A stretch of DNA of 64,000 bases from Cornus controversa (GCA_026545225.1 CM048846.1:19208501-19272500), one strand, 5' to 3'. Counted from the first letter of the stretch, positions 47,745 through 61,118 are shown. The notes: generated from the sequence alone by a model not told the origin. Made by a program: numbers and translations.

Positions 47745-47990
47745 TGGTTTACTCTTATTACACCCATGCCCAAAACCAATCACCATACCCAAACCCATTA
47801 ATCGAAGGAGAAATAAAATCCTTCTACCTTCTACTCTTCATGCATATCACTGTATCAGAATAATGACCCGCCACTCCAAAATGTAATCTTTTTATGCTCA
47901 AGCTACCAAAACTGAAATTATATACCATTTTTTCTGTCAAGTGTGAAAGAAGCTCCCCTCCCTTCCTATAACTTATAACAACTTAGAGCA
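47745..47990 (-). pseudogene. 3'-end fragment of the DUF547 gene
   Basis: The sequence parallels 53485-53790 of the intact gene: TTATTACACCCWTSCCCAAAACC, TATCACTRTATCAG, CCGCCACTCCAAA and AAACTGAAATTATAT occur in the same order. It covers the 3' UTR and roughly the last 25 codons only. It is not expressed as a protein; it marks the end of a duplicated block. Confidence 0.8.
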
Positions 47991-47995
47991 TCATC

Positions 47996-48649
47996 AATGA
48001 GATCGCCAGAGTCCAATCTGGCGATCCAAAAGCTACTATTGCTAAACAATGAGATGGCTTAAAAAATGGGCCTCAGCATTGGTTCGCTTGCTGCTTTGCC
48101 GGATTGAGTGAAGCTGCAAGCGAACCAAATGCTATCAAATACATTATTTTATTAATTTTTTGGTTTTTACTTTTATAGATATTTGTGCCATGTATATATA
48201 TATATATGTATCATTTATTTAAATCTCAATAACTTTCATTACAAATTAAATTTTTTGATGAAACTAATTCTGTTTGAAAGATAATTTCGAGAGCTTTAAT
48301 TTGAGTACCATATAGACTATTTTTTGACTTAAAACGAAAAAATTAAGAATTTTTTAAGTTAAAATAGTGTAAAAAAATTTAACATAAATATGTATATACA
48401 TAAAATTTTAGATTAATTTAATTGTGTAAGATTATTTAATTGTGTGGGTAGTGAAAATCTGAAAAACTTGTCGTGGAGTCAAAATTTAGAGATTATGATG
48501 TGACTAGCTAAAATTCAAATCTGGAGAACCTGTTGTGAAGTCAAAATTTAGAGATCCTGACATGATGATGTGACTGGCTAAAATGTTGATGTGACTAGCT
48601 AAAATTTAAATTTGGAAAACCAAATTTGAAGATCCCATAGTGGATGCTC
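47996..48649. mobile_element. PIF/Harbinger-type MITE, GAGCATC ends, TTA duplication
   Basis: TTA lies on both sides (47993-47995 and 48650-48652). The left end is GAGCATCATCAATGAGATC and the reverse complement of the right end is GAGCATCCACTATGGGATC. The interior has short tandem repeats (GATGTGACTAGCTAAAATT) and no gene. It sits exactly at the junction of tandem copies 2 and 3. Confidence 0.85.
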
Positions 48650-48652
48650 TTA

Positions 48653-51600
48653 GTGGACTACTTGCAATAAGGTTAGATGGAGTGGCTGCTGTCATAAATG
48701 AGTTCACATCTGCCCATCTTTCTTACATGACCGCAACCCACCTGGTGGTGACAGCGGTCACGAGTTACGACCACTACTGCCGCAATCCCCAGCAAGCTCT
48801 AAATTTGAAAGGTCTCATATTTATACACATGCTTTAATTATAAATCTAAATATTTTTATCTCTAGTCGAACCACTAAAGTTTCATATTATTATTCCAACC
48901 CAACTTTAATAATATAAAGTAAAAGACCCAAATACTAAATTAGTCTTTTACTCATTCCATTTTAAAATCTAAATTAAACTATGCTCATTATTTACTTTGA
49001 TATAAAATTAAATTTTAATTTTTCTGACTAAGGTGTGTTGAATATTTCCTTTTAATTTTTTGATGTGAACTAGATCGTGCTATTTATATGCACCAAGACC
49101 GTGGTTTTTTTATTTTATTTTATGTTTTTGACATTAATATATTTTATATGTTTATCGTTTCATTTTAATGAAAATTCTGCAATATTATAATTTTTTTACG
49201 CATGTGAAACCTTACGTAGAAAGGGTTTACATTTAAAAGTTGGTTTATAATCTCTCAAAATTTTAAAAATTTCAAGTATTCTCTGATCAAAACAGTAATG
49301 TTATCCACGGGTGGTGACGACGATGGCCGACTATGAACTAGTGTTGATGATAGTGGTGAACAATCTATGCTATTGATGAACAACTAGCGGTGGTGATAAT
49401 GGCAACTACAGCAATGCCACCAACCGTTGGTGACGATAGTAATGCAATTACAATTGTGACTCCTCATCGTTGGATTAAATAATTCATATATGGGGTTTGT
49501 TTCATCGATTAATAAGTAAATAAGAAGTCAAACGGTCGTTAATTAGTTTTCATAGTCGCAATTGCAAATAACATTTCTCTAAAGTTACCGACAGTGTAGA
49601 AAATTTGTAAATGCTCATGTACTAATTCACGTATAAGTTAAAATATATTTATTTTAAAACGACAATAATACGTAAGAAAAAAAATGTTAGAATTGGTATT
49701 TGTGTTATGTTATTTTTCAAAGTAATTACCACTTAATATTTCAGTTTAAGTAATATTCTGATCAGACTCTTATAATTCCAATATTACAGAATACACCCTT
49801 ATTAGTGACATCCGTCAAATTTATTAATTTTTTATTTTGGATAATTTTACAATTTTATCCATAATTATTATATTGAATTTAATTGATAAAAGTTGGTGAG
49901 AATGGCAAAAATGTCTATTTTTATACTTTTCTGTTGCTGACGTCACTTAACAGAGGAAGAAATCGATACGTAAACTCAAAATTTAAGAAGTGTAATAAAA
50001 AATAATAAAATCTAAAAAAGTTTAGTCAGGATATTATATAAACTGAAGTGGTGTAGATAATAATTATCATATTTTTTATTAATAGGTGACGTAAACTCGT
50101 TGACTTTCCTTCACTATTTGAACAAAGAAGCTCGATGGTCACTAAAGGGCAAGAATTGGGATCTTACTAACCACCGATGAATTCATCTAAGAATATCTAT
50201 TAAAAGCCAATGTATGCTTAGAGGACAAATCTAATACCGTTTGATATATAAAACTCAACATATGGCCACTTAACTAGTTTTTAAAACTTCTTTATTGGAT
50301 ATTTTTCTATTGGGCCTATTTATTTTTATGTTAGCGGCCTATTTATTTTGATTTTATTGAGCCTATTTGTATTGGTCTATTTATTCTATTTATTAGGGTT
50401 ATTTATGTCATTTATTGGATCTATTTAATTTGATTGTTACAATGCCTTGAGCTTTGCCTATATAACTTGAGTTCTCAAGCATAATTTTAGATTCTATTCT
50501 CGTTTTGTTTCTTCACTTTTATCTCTCTTTTTTTCTTTTTATTTTTTATTGTACCTTGAAGTTTCTGTGTTCTATCACATTGTGGAGTAATTTTACAATA
50601 CCTGAAAATTCCTTAAATATAGGAATCCCACCAATAATAAAATTCAATTTCTTATTATTATAAAAAATGGAGCCTTATTAATTATAAGATTCTCCAATAC
50701 ACGGAATTCCAGTGGTATATAATAATTTCTCTACATCGTGCTTGCATATGTTAGGTCAAAATTTTCTTTTATATATTTATTTGTTATTTTACATTTATGA
50801 TGTCTATTATTTATTCACGGTACACATTTGTATTATTAATAAGTTTTAACATTGGGTGTAGTTTTCCAATTCTCATTTGAATGTGTAAAATTAGTTTTAT
50901 TTATTCAAAATTGTGTAAAAGAAATTTACTGTAATTACTAATTATATAATAAGAAATTTATATTACTTTTTAAAAATTTTAAATGTTTAGAGATACGTTA
51001 TCTAATCACAAATACACTTAATTGAATAATTAATTTATTCAGAATTAAATACATAATTAAGTTATCAAATAACACCTTAATGCTTTCAAAGTAGAGCTAT
51101 TAGGTTACCAACCATGCCCTTATAAGAATTTAAAACACGTTTTAAAATTGTAAAAAGAAGTTCAAAACAAACAATATTGTTGACTATAATGATAGGTTAT
51201 TATTAATTAATAGCTCGAATTCAATTTTTTAATTTTTTATTTTAAACTGCGAGAAAAATCAAAAAGAATATCGTGATGGTGCATTACTATTTGCTTAACA
51301 ACTCGAATTCAAATTATTTTTGCCCACGAGATATGTTGTTTTGACTTTCAATTTCAAACTAGAAAAATCACATTAGGATCATTTTAGACTTTTTAAATGA
51401 GGGGCAAATATGTAACTTTAAACATAGTCGATCCAATCATTTTTATTAGAGATAGACAAGTTAAAAAAGTTTCACATTACTGAGCAAATTGGAAGCTCAA
51501 TTTAGTCAACATGACTTTGTTAAGTAAATCGTTTTTGGCAAAAAAAAAACTATGTCCTTTAAATTTTATCCTTTTTTCTTTCCCTCTATATTCTCAATAA

Positions 51601-52291
51601 CCAAATAAAGTCGACGTACCAGAAGACCTTCAAATTTTATACTTGAAATGATGTGTCAAATTTATTTGAGGTTTGACGTGACAAATTAGTATATGATATT
51701 TTGATATACTTCATCTAGTATGTCAAATTTATTAATTTATTAATATTTTTTTTAAATTAAACTACTATTCAATTACAATAAATGGCTAGTTTTATTCAAC
51801 GACTAATTTTGTTGTAATTATAAAATATGAGTACAATAAATATTTAAACAAACAACAATACATTAATTGAAACTAAAATACATTTAAGAAAAAAACAACA
51901 AACAAAAATTAAATGGCTTGTTTTATCCAATGGCTATAAAAAATTTCAAATTTATTACAATTATAAAATACATTTTAAAATAATAATAGAAAATCATAGA
52001 TTAAAATAATAAAAAAAATTCATTTGGCATACCACTTTTTGATATGCCAAATTTGGCATAATAGAATGATGTAGATATTAGCATATATTTTTGTAATCGA
52101 TCATTTATTAGGAGTGTACAAAAAATTCGTCAATCCGTGAATTCAATCCGTGCGGATCAAATCAAATTAGACGACTAACGGATCAGTTACGGATTTAGAA
52201 AATAAGAATCCGTAGACCACGGATTAGATTACAGATTGAGGGTCAGAAATCTGATCAGATCTTTGAATCCGATCAGTGGCAATCCGTTAAA

Positions 52292-52339
<48 letters not shown>

Positions 52340-53460
52340 TATAAATTTTAATAATAATATTATAATATGTTATATCTTTTAGGTTAAAAAATTATTATTA
52401 GGACATAATTAAAAAATAATTATATTAAGTTGTTTAGATTACGCCAAATCCGTCAATTCGATTCGATTCAATCTGTTATTTCACAGATCAGATCGGATCG
52501 AATTGAACTTTTTTCGTAGATCGAATCGGATTACATATTCATCAATCTATAGACCACGAATCAAATTAGAATCATAACTAATCCGATCTGATCCGATCAT
52601 TGTCACCGCTGTCATTTACTACATATGCCTAAAAATCAATCCGGATAATATTATCCAAGTTAGTCGGGACCCATTTGTCATAAGCAGTACCCTAGAATGA
52701 TAAATAAACAAAGGAGTAGTACCTTTTTTTCTCTCCAAAGACAAAAATCAGCGAAAGATTGAACTTTTTTTTATCAGTCTCATCATTTTTTAATACAGTA
52801 TAATATTGTGTATAATCGCATACACTACACACCCGGCGTACACAGCACATGAATCAACTTATGTTTAAAGTTACACTTTGTCGGGTAGAAAGCACATAGA
52901 TTACACGTACACGTTTTCGTATCGGTATCATATTATTTTCTTATTCATATTTTTGTGAGTAGGCATAACGGTACATGATAAATAAAAAAGAAAAAGAGTA
53001 AAGATTTTTATCTGGTCGTCCATTGGTTAATTTACTTTAGTGCGTGGAATTCACTTCCTTTAGTGGAATATTTTCATTCTTCAGTGTGTAGACCGACTTT
53101 CTTTAATGGAAAATTTTTATTCGTGAATTTATAGTATAATGGTTGTCTCCAATTTTTTTTTTCATTTTGAGTAATGATAGGAGTCCGAATCGGACTAGGA
53201 CTTCACCACATAATGTCATGTGATGGACTCATCACTCCACTTATATAAAAATAAAAATAAAAATAAAATTAGACTAATTCAATCGATCCGATTAGAGCTC
53301 GGAACCAAAGCAAATAACACTTAAGAGACCTTGAAGCGATATTGGATCCTAAACATTGGGTGCCCAATAAATAATTTTATCATAGTACAGTGCTACCGTA
53401 ATAAATCTCTGAAATAACAAAGAGCTACTATTCTTCTATGCAAAAAATCAAAAATAGTGA
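48653..53460. repeat. Tandem copy 3 of the block, still joined to the intact DUF547 gene
   Basis: The same markers appear in order (GCTGTCATAAATGAGTTCAC at about 48689, GTCACTAAAGGGCAAGAATT at about 50139, ACAATATTGTTGACTATAATG at about 51171, CCAATAAATAATTTTATCAT at about 53370) and lead into the gene's 3' end. It includes unique stretches: 51440-53000 with (AT)n at about 52293-52338, and a possible transposon relic at about 52107-52610 rich in GGATCAGATC-like motifs. No gene lies in this block. Confidence 0.65.
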
Positions 53461-53705
53461 AAGTACAATGAATTAATTTAAAAAAATCATCATTATTACA
53501 CCCTTCCCCAAAACCAATCTTAAAAAACCAAACACAACACCCAAATCCTCCATTTGAAGGAGAAACAGAAATTCTCTTACAGTCTCTCCTGAGACTAGAT
53601 TCTTTTGTGTACTTACATATCACTATATCAGTATAAAGACCTGCCACTCCAAAGTTCTTCAAATTATATGCACAGTGAAGGTTCATGAAAGGAAATGTAA
53701 TATTT

Positions 53706-54270
53706 TTATCGCTCTATAAGGTACCTGAAACTGAAATTATATGGCATTATTTCTACAAGCTGTGAAAGAGGTTTTCCTCCCTTCGCATCAAGGCATCTAA
53801 ATGTTTCGTTCCGGAGTTCACTCGGTAGCTGCAAGCAGACCCAATCAAGCAGTGCTTCCAAATCTTTCGCAAAATCGAGCAGATACCAATCCAACAGCTT
53901 GGGAATTGTTAATTTGTTTGTTGCTGAAATCCCAACTGCTGCTTGTAAATAGTCTCTCTTTGCAGCTTCCAACTCATTGTCTACTTCGGATGCAGTGTAC
54001 ACCCTCACCTTCATTTGACAAATTGTCTCAAAACTAGCACAAACATATATTATATTTATCGAAATTCAGTCAGGCAATATTATTGTAGGGGAAGACTCTC
54101 TACAGTCTTATTGTTATTTATTTGAATCTGATTACTGATTATAAAAATACCTTTTTGTTGTTTTTTCTAGAATGAAGCATTAATATGTCAATAGGAAATA
54201 TATAATTCCATATTCAACTCTGTATATTTCAGATTCTTTTTGCTTTTTTCTTCTTTAGGTTGGGAGTTAA

Positions 54271-54309
<39 letters not shown>

Positions 54310-57300
54310 AGAAAACGTAATTATAAGGACATAGGCATCGTTCTCACGGAATGATGTTAGTGGTCAAATTAATCTTTTTATCTTCAAAAGTTGTTCTCAT
54401 CATAATCAACAATGAAATTTTGCTAATGCTTTCTCATGATCCCAATGCTAAACTTCAGTCCTGTAGTTCAAGAATGTAAGTATCTTTTATTTATAATTAT
54501 ATATTCAAGCAAAATTAATTATGTAGAATATGTCATCAAATAACAATCCTAGATAAGACATTGCCAGACACATAAAATTAACATTTGAATTTTCGTATAA
54601 AGTACCAAAGAAATAATTGATATTTCATTGTAGCTTAAAAAACCCAATCTAAATGTGCAGCAACTTACAGCAGGAGAGGACCAGCTTCCACAGGAGAGTG
54701 CAAATGTGACCAAGGGTTCAGACCACTCCAATCCAAATACACTGCGTGCCTTCGTTTCATTGTTCTTTGCAGCTTTTGGACAAGTCTATTGAGAATAGGG
54801 AAAGGGGGTTAGCAAACTAAGTTCGTTAAAATTAACTAAGATACCTTCCATAGCAAGCTTTATTTTCTGCAGCATAAGAGGAAACCAAAATTTTCATTAA
54901 AGAGATGAGATGAATGCAACTTACATATTTCAAGTGAGAGGGAAGCCTTAGGATAAAATGCTCAATCATAATTGCATTTAGCAAGTGTCCCCCCACATCT
55001 ATCGTTGCCTGAAGAAATGTAGCTGAAATTCAGTTGTGGACTTAATATGCTATATTGATGATCTAGTGATTTCACTATAGCTTTAAAAAAAATATTTGTT
55101 AGCATTTTAAAAGCTTCATTAAGAAATTTTAGGAGGGATGGACAGTCGCAAGTCACATCGTTGGCATATTGATATATGCCGCCTCATTGTGCTTAATATG
55201 AAATATTAAACCAAATCTGATTAAGTTTATAACATTTAATATTGTAATATATCCATTTTGCCTATAAATTAACAGATGAAAGGAAATAGAACATAAAATG
55301 TTGCTAGTTTATTGTAAATGACAAGAATGATGGGAAAATCTTACCTTCTGCATTAGTTCTACAACTATTTCAGGACTGTCAGGTATTCCATGCTCTAATA
55401 ATGCCTGAAACATTGGCAACAAACAAATATCACTCTTGCTTTAGTACTGTAATTTGGTCAAAGGCAAAGAAGGTTCACTAAGCCATATGATGTCCAAAAG
55501 TCATGAAATTTTTTCAAATACATTCTTGGTCTCTTGTTTCAAAAATATTGAAGTTATTGGTAATAGAGAGACCTCTTACATTCATCATGCAGGAATTATA
55601 AGTGTTTATCCAGAATGCAAGCTTCTGCTTATGGGTAAGACCCTCTAAATCGACAGATGCTAGCTTGCCAAGGAGGAGCCTGAATATTTTGTAAGACACA
55701 ATAAATACACACACCAACAGTATTAATAACACAAGGAGAAAACAACCTGAAAACTTACTTTAGCCTTTGGATCAGAAATGAAGCATTTGTTGTTCGGTTC
55801 AGATCAATTGAGCCACGTTCGATTGCACACAGATGCTTATATGGGCCAATATCTCTTGTGAATTCTGAACAGATACCATAAGGAAACTCGGTTTCTCTAC
55901 CTTTTCCATTACAAGACAATGCCAGTAGAGATGGACAAGTCCCCACCTGTACTGTCTTGTTCTTCAATGTGCTCAACCGTAAAATGATGCTAGACAAGCA
56001 CTTCAAGACATCCTCAGATATTTTGTTTGGTGTGCTTTCAGCTTCAAGCATTGTGTTATCTGAAGAGCCAGAAGAGCTGTCCTGGGCACTTCCCTGGTCC
56101 ACTAATCTGCACTCTAGCTGTACCACCAGAACCAAGATTAATTCCTATACTAAAAGGTTGAGACTAATTCTTAGCTAACACTACCAATCATCATATACCT
56201 GTAGCTTCAGAGGATCAATACTTTTTTCAACTGATTCAGACTTTATTGAAGGTCTCTTAGCTGGGATTTTGATTGTGGGGCTCTTCTTTTCTGGAGATTG
56301 CTTGTCTTTTGCACAATTTGAACATGACCGATTCTCTTTCCCTCGCCCATCTTCAGAGGAGGAATTGAGCTTCTTCACAGCTTGTTTCACATTCGCTGGC
56401 CTATCAGAACAATGCCTCATTCGATCAGATGAAGGGTCAGAGCACAATAACTTTCTACTTGAAGCACTTCTGGAAAGACTGGAAAGAGAAGGTAAAACCC
56501 GTGCCATGGATGCTGCTGAATTCGATTCATTTTGGAACAAACATTTTGATTCCTCCTGTTTGGAACTTCTAGTCGATATGTGGTCATAAAAATCAATAGA
56601 AGTCTCTGCATTCCTCCTGGATGATATGCATACAGCTTCCTGATATAGACCTTGTCTAAAATTAACAACTTGCTCTTCAAGCCGAACAACCTCCTCCTCC
56701 AAAACAGCTACTTCAGCAAGAAGCTCCAGTGTCTACAGTATTAGATTTCACATTCTACATTACACTAATACACTCCAAATTAATCTCTGTGTGTGTATTG
56801 AAATTTCCAAAATTAAGGACAATATAGAATGATTAGAGTGTCAATTTCATCTGGGTATCTCACATTTATCATCTCAAACTTCCATATTGTGTCATTAAAT
56901 CTTTGCAACACCAAAACTAACTTGAATGTGTGTGAGTGTGTATTGAAATTTCCAAAATTAAGGACAATATAGAATGATTAGAGTGTTAATTTCATCTGGG
57001 TATCTCATATTTCTCAGCTCAAGCTTCCACATTGTGTCATTAACACTTTGGTTACAGCAAAACTACGGTTTCATGAAAAAGAGTTAGTGACAGATCTAAC
57101 AAAGTGAGGAGTGAAATTGAATGATATTGATACTAACATATGGTGGGAGATAGGGAGGAAGGCGAGGTAGAGCTCCCAAAGGTCTCTTAAAAGCCCTCTC
57201 CAATGCTCTGTGGACATTCTCTTCCTCTCTTAGCTTCTTCTTCAGCTTATCAACCTGCAAATTGGTAAAATAACTCACTAAATGAACAGAAGCTAAAAAT

Positions 57301-57878
57301 GGAAAGAAACCAAATATTTGTGAAGACAGTGTCAATACATCTTGTAGTAAAGCCAATTTTCTCTCTCTTCTGGATCGATACGCCATGGCTTTTTCAGCAC
57401 CTGGTAATTTGCTGCCCATCTTCTGCTATGAAAATTCAAGTTATAAAAATTTAAAAAGAAACAAAATCATGAGCATGTGAATTAAAGAAACTAAAAAGGA
57501 ATTATTCGTTTCTTGAGAATTTTACAGAACCCAATTCAGATATGGATCAAAAGTGCCTAACTTTTCCAACTCAAGAAGGCCATTGCACAAATTACCACAT
57601 TAAATAATTGAAAAACGACAATATTTAAAATTTGAAAAGAAAAAAAAACAAATATGTGGGACAATGAATGAGAGTTTTCATTATATAACAACCCAAATCA
57701 AGTGGCATCAAAAGCAAAACAATTTAACTTTCAGGTTTAATTTCCAAACTCAACAATTTATATTGTACTATGCCCACCTCGAAATTTTTACAAATTAGAG
57801 CTTTTTAACTAAAAATCAAACTCAACACAAAAAAAAACTCACTTCCTTGGGATTCAAAGAACGAACTCTTGTACCCAT
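53706..57878 (-). CDS. Leucine-zipper (MIP1-type) and DUF547 protein, 10 exons
   Basis: Exons in transcript order: 57878-57843, 57425-57339, 57254-57138, 56732-56199, 56117-55759, 55679-55580, 55404-55345, 55008-54925, 54785-54669, 54008-53706; 1,797 nt, 598 aa, all phases closing, introns GT-AG. The start [12 protein letters not shown] is followed by a coiled-coil or leucine-zipper region (about 25-110: [50 protein letters not shown]) of the ternary complex factor MIP1 type. A long polar Ser/Lys-rich linker comes next, then DUF547 (about 365-500: [59 protein letters not shown]). The C-terminal part ends [10 protein letters not shown]. The exon 2 acceptor could lie three bases further on, losing one Gln. 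The biochemical role of DUF547 is not established; the zipper suggests a protein partner. Confidence 0.93.
54271..54308. repeat. 38-base G homopolymer in DUF547 intron 9
   Basis: Thirty-eight consecutive G on the + strand (C on the gene's sense strand) lie inside the intron 54009-54668. Such a long G run is rare in AT-rich plant DNA. Its length may be a sequencing or assembly estimate. Confidence 0.9.
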
Positions 57879-59714
57879 CTTTTATTTTCCTGAAAAGAAC
57901 CAGAGAAAAGGTTGAAAACATATTAATTCACAGTAATTGACGAAAAAGAGATCAAAACATATATTTTATTTTTAAAATATAGAGTTAGAGAACAGACCAC
58001 ACTACAGAGAAATAAAGAGGGAAATTTTCATTCCCTAGAGAGAGAAAAAGCGGGAAAATGGAAAGCAAATGAGACTCAGAGACATTAACGCATTCTCTGT
58101 GTATATATATATATTTTCGATGGTGGTGATGATGATGATGATGATGATGATGTGGGTTTACTGATATCGATGGGCGGGAGAGACTAAACAACAAAGACCA
58201 GACCGATCAAAAGAAAACGACGAAGTTTCGAGCTTCAATGTCACAGAATGCACAGCGTTACAGATGGAGGAGAAGCACAAATTGTCGTTTACTATTAAAG
58301 AAAGTTTCTGGTTAAAAAAATAAATAAATTAATAAATAAAGTTTCATAGAAACTGAATATGAATTTAAAAATAATTAAGATAATTAGATAATAGAAGAAA
58401 AAACAAAGATATAGTAAGAAGAAACAGAGCATAGAGTTTGCAGACCAATGCGCGACTCTATATAGTCTTCGGTGATTCTTCTATCTTGCTTTCCACTAAG
58501 AGAGAGAGAGAGAGGTATGCGATTAAGGGGTTCACTATGCTTCCATTTTCACTCTCCTTCCATGAACTACCTTTCCTTTTTATACCATTACCTTCCCATT
58601 TTTTTGTTTGTGATGGGTATGGGAGAAGGGAAAGGAAGGGAAGAGAAGGGAAAATGAGGAGAAAGAAAGGAAAGAGAATAAAAGGACTACTATAAAAGAA
58701 AGTAATTGAAAAAATAAAATAAGAAAAAATAGAGGAATAAAAAGGAAAAAGAAAGTGGTTTTTTTAAAAATAAAAATAAAAATTTCTCATCCCTTATTTG
58801 TTTGGAGTTAAAAGAGAGGAGAAAAGAAAAGAGAAGAAAAAAAATGATAGAAAGGAAGAATTTTGAAAATTTTCTCTTCTTCCTCATACCAAACATGAAA
58901 AAGACTTTTTCCTTCCTTAAATGTCCATAATTCTCAAAATTTTGTGAAGGTATGTACCATACTATATTTATTTTTCTTCTTTCGTTTTTAATTTGAAAAG
59001 TGATACTCCAACTGAGAGAGAGAGAGAGAGAAATGAAGGGACAATGGAATTAATATAGTTTTTAAGGTTTATTAAAGTGAGAGGTAAGAGATTAAACTAA
59101 CATAAAATGGAGTAAATAAAAATAATTTTAAAAAGTTAAAAATTAAAGAAGATATAAAAGAATAGAGTATAAATGAAGTTGAATTTATTTTTTTTAAACA
59201 AAGATAAGAATGATAATGATGATAAAAATAAGAGAAACTGATGGGAGAGAATTCATTTTCTTGTAACCTATTATATATATTATATATATAGTTCTCTAAA
59301 AGTGGTTGTAAAGGAGGAAAAGTGTTTGTCTTTCACATGTTAGCCTAACAAAACAGTATCCTGCTTTTTGTACAGAACAAATAAACAATTAGGTTTTAAT
59401 TTTCATAATAGAAACATAAAGATTGAATATTAGTATTTAGTATCCAGAATTCAAAGCTTATATACCTATGATATATATATTAATGTTTTTCAGCTTCACT
59501 TCATTTTAAACACACCAGCTAAAGTGAAAAGAAAAATTAATATTTCGTGAAAAGGAAAAGCATGTTGTGTTTAATGCAAGAGTGCAAGACACGTTACAGC
59601 AATTAATTACTAATTAATTAGTACAACTATGCAAGTACCTTGACAAGTATCAACCATAACTGAAACCCATCAAGGATAATTCCATCTTCCGATAGATAAT
59701 GATAAGTACATCAT
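57879..59714. other. Promoter and leader of DUF547 gene, then spacer
   Basis: Directly upstream of the start codon (minus strand) a CAG acceptor at about 57889 suggests an intron in the 5' UTR. A (GAT)n run at 58125-58153 and GA-rich runs lie in the likely leader and promoter region. From about 58610 to 58880 the + strand is almost pure purine. No gene is seen. Confidence 0.5.
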
Positions 59715-60874
59715 GGGTTAAGTGCATTAATCCCTCCTAAACTATGACCGGATTGTAATAAATCCCTCTGAATTACAAATTGCTCTCCTGAACTATAAGA
59801 AACATACACTTAAGGACAAACTATTAACTAATATTTAATGAAAAAATTAAATTACTTTTTTGTCCTTAGTTAATATGTATGCTTGTTGGTGAAGTAGACC
59901 AATGCCTTGTTTGGTAACACTTTCAATTCCAGATTTCAGCTCTTATTTTTTTTTTTTTTTTGGAAGGCAGTTTTCATTTCTGAAAAAATGAAAGTGATGT
60001 CAAAATTTTGACAATCCTTAGACATAATTTGAAAGCTTCATAATGAAACTTTCAGTTTTCGATTTCATTTTTCATTTCAAGTTTTCATTTATGATTTATT
60101 TATAAAATACAATAAATACCAATTGGTCAAAAATATAATATAATATAATACAATAAATTAAAATTTTATAAAAAAACAAGAATAAAAAAATTAGAAAATA
60201 CAATAAAAAAAATTAGTTACTCAAAAAATATAAATGTAACAAAATAAAATACAATAAATTAAAAATATAAATATAAATAAAATACAATAAATTAAAAATA
60301 TATATATAAATAAAATACAATAAATTAAAAATATAAATATAAATAAAATACAATAAATTAAAAATATATATATAAATAAAATACAATAAATTAAAAATAT
60401 AAATATAAATAAAATACAATAAATTAAAAATATATATATAAATAAAATACAATAAATTAAAAATATAAATATAAATAAAATACAATAAATTAAAAATATA
60501 TATATAAATAAAATACAATAAATTAAAAATATAAATATAAATAAAATACAATAAATTAAAATTATAAGTCAATAAGAATTAAAATATTTTATAAAATACA
60601 ATAAATAAAAAATATATGTATATAAATATAAAGATATATATAATAATAATAAATATTATATATATATATATATATATAAAGATATATATAAGAAGAAATA
60701 CAATAAAATAAGAGCTATATATAAATACAATTATATATAATATTATAAATACAAAATTATAAGTCAATAAGAATAAAAAACTTTTATAATATATATATAT
60801 AAGAGATATATAAGAAGAAAATACAATAAAATAATATATGTTGTTTATGTTGGTTCTAGAGAATGAGATATAAG

Positions 60875-60915
<41 letters not shown>

Positions 60916-61118
60916 GAGTTATAAGGGTATTTTTTGTATTTTAAATTTGGGGTAGGTCATGTGTGTTAATTAAGATTAAATTTTGGATGGTAATTTAATG
61001 ATTTGGGGTTTATTGTAGAGAGAGAAAATAGTTCAAGGGGTTAAGTGTTCAAATGATAGTTTAGGGGAATTTTTTGAGAGAGAGAAGATAGTTCAGGGGG
61101 GTTTAATGCACTTAACCC
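59715..61118. mobile_element. Mutator-like non-autonomous element, 1.4 kb
   Basis: The left end GGGTTAAGTGCATTAATCCC and the reverse complement of the right end, GGGTTAAGTGCATTAAACCC, continue as an inverted repeat for about 35 bp. The flanking 9-mers GTACATCAT (59706-59714) and ATAGATCAT (61119-61127) agree at 7 of 9 positions, which suits Mutator. Inside are AT-rich repeats and a possible second MITE starting near 59910 (CCTTGTTTGGTAACACTTTC). No transposase. Confidence 0.75.
60237..60560. repeat. 33-bp minisatellite with alternating variants
   Basis: About ten units of AATAAAATACAATAAATT plus AAAAATATAWATATA repeat with a 33-bp period. Two variants differing at one base (AAATAT or ATATAT) alternate strictly, giving a 66-bp higher period. 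On the minus strand the units stay open and read FNLLYFIYIYI ten times, which follows from the composition and is not a gene. Confidence 0.9.

Larger units (their letters stand above)
44690..47990. repeat. Diverged tandem copy 2 of DUF547-gene downstream block
   Basis: Markers shared with copies 1 and 3 occur in order: GCTGTCATAAATGCATTCAC (about 44919), GTCACTAAAGGACAAAAG (about 46849; copy 3 at about 50139), AAAAGCCAAGGTATG (about 46910; copy 3 at about 50204), AATTGTTGATTATGATGG (about 47390). It ends in a fragment of the DUF547 3' end. Inside it a 420-bp segment (about 44975-45395) is itself repeated at about 45412-46205. MITEs at 45613-46042 and 46216-46659 are unique to this copy. Confidence 0.7.

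Noticed and set aside
58438-58695. 85-residue open frame upstream of the DUF547 gene
   Set aside because: It is made of GA-rich low-complexity sequence and ends in a purine tract.
60213-60572. 119-residue open frame with FNLLYFIYIYI repeats (minus strand)
   Set aside because: It is a readout of a 33-bp AT-rich minisatellite with no stop in that frame; there is no gene structure around it.
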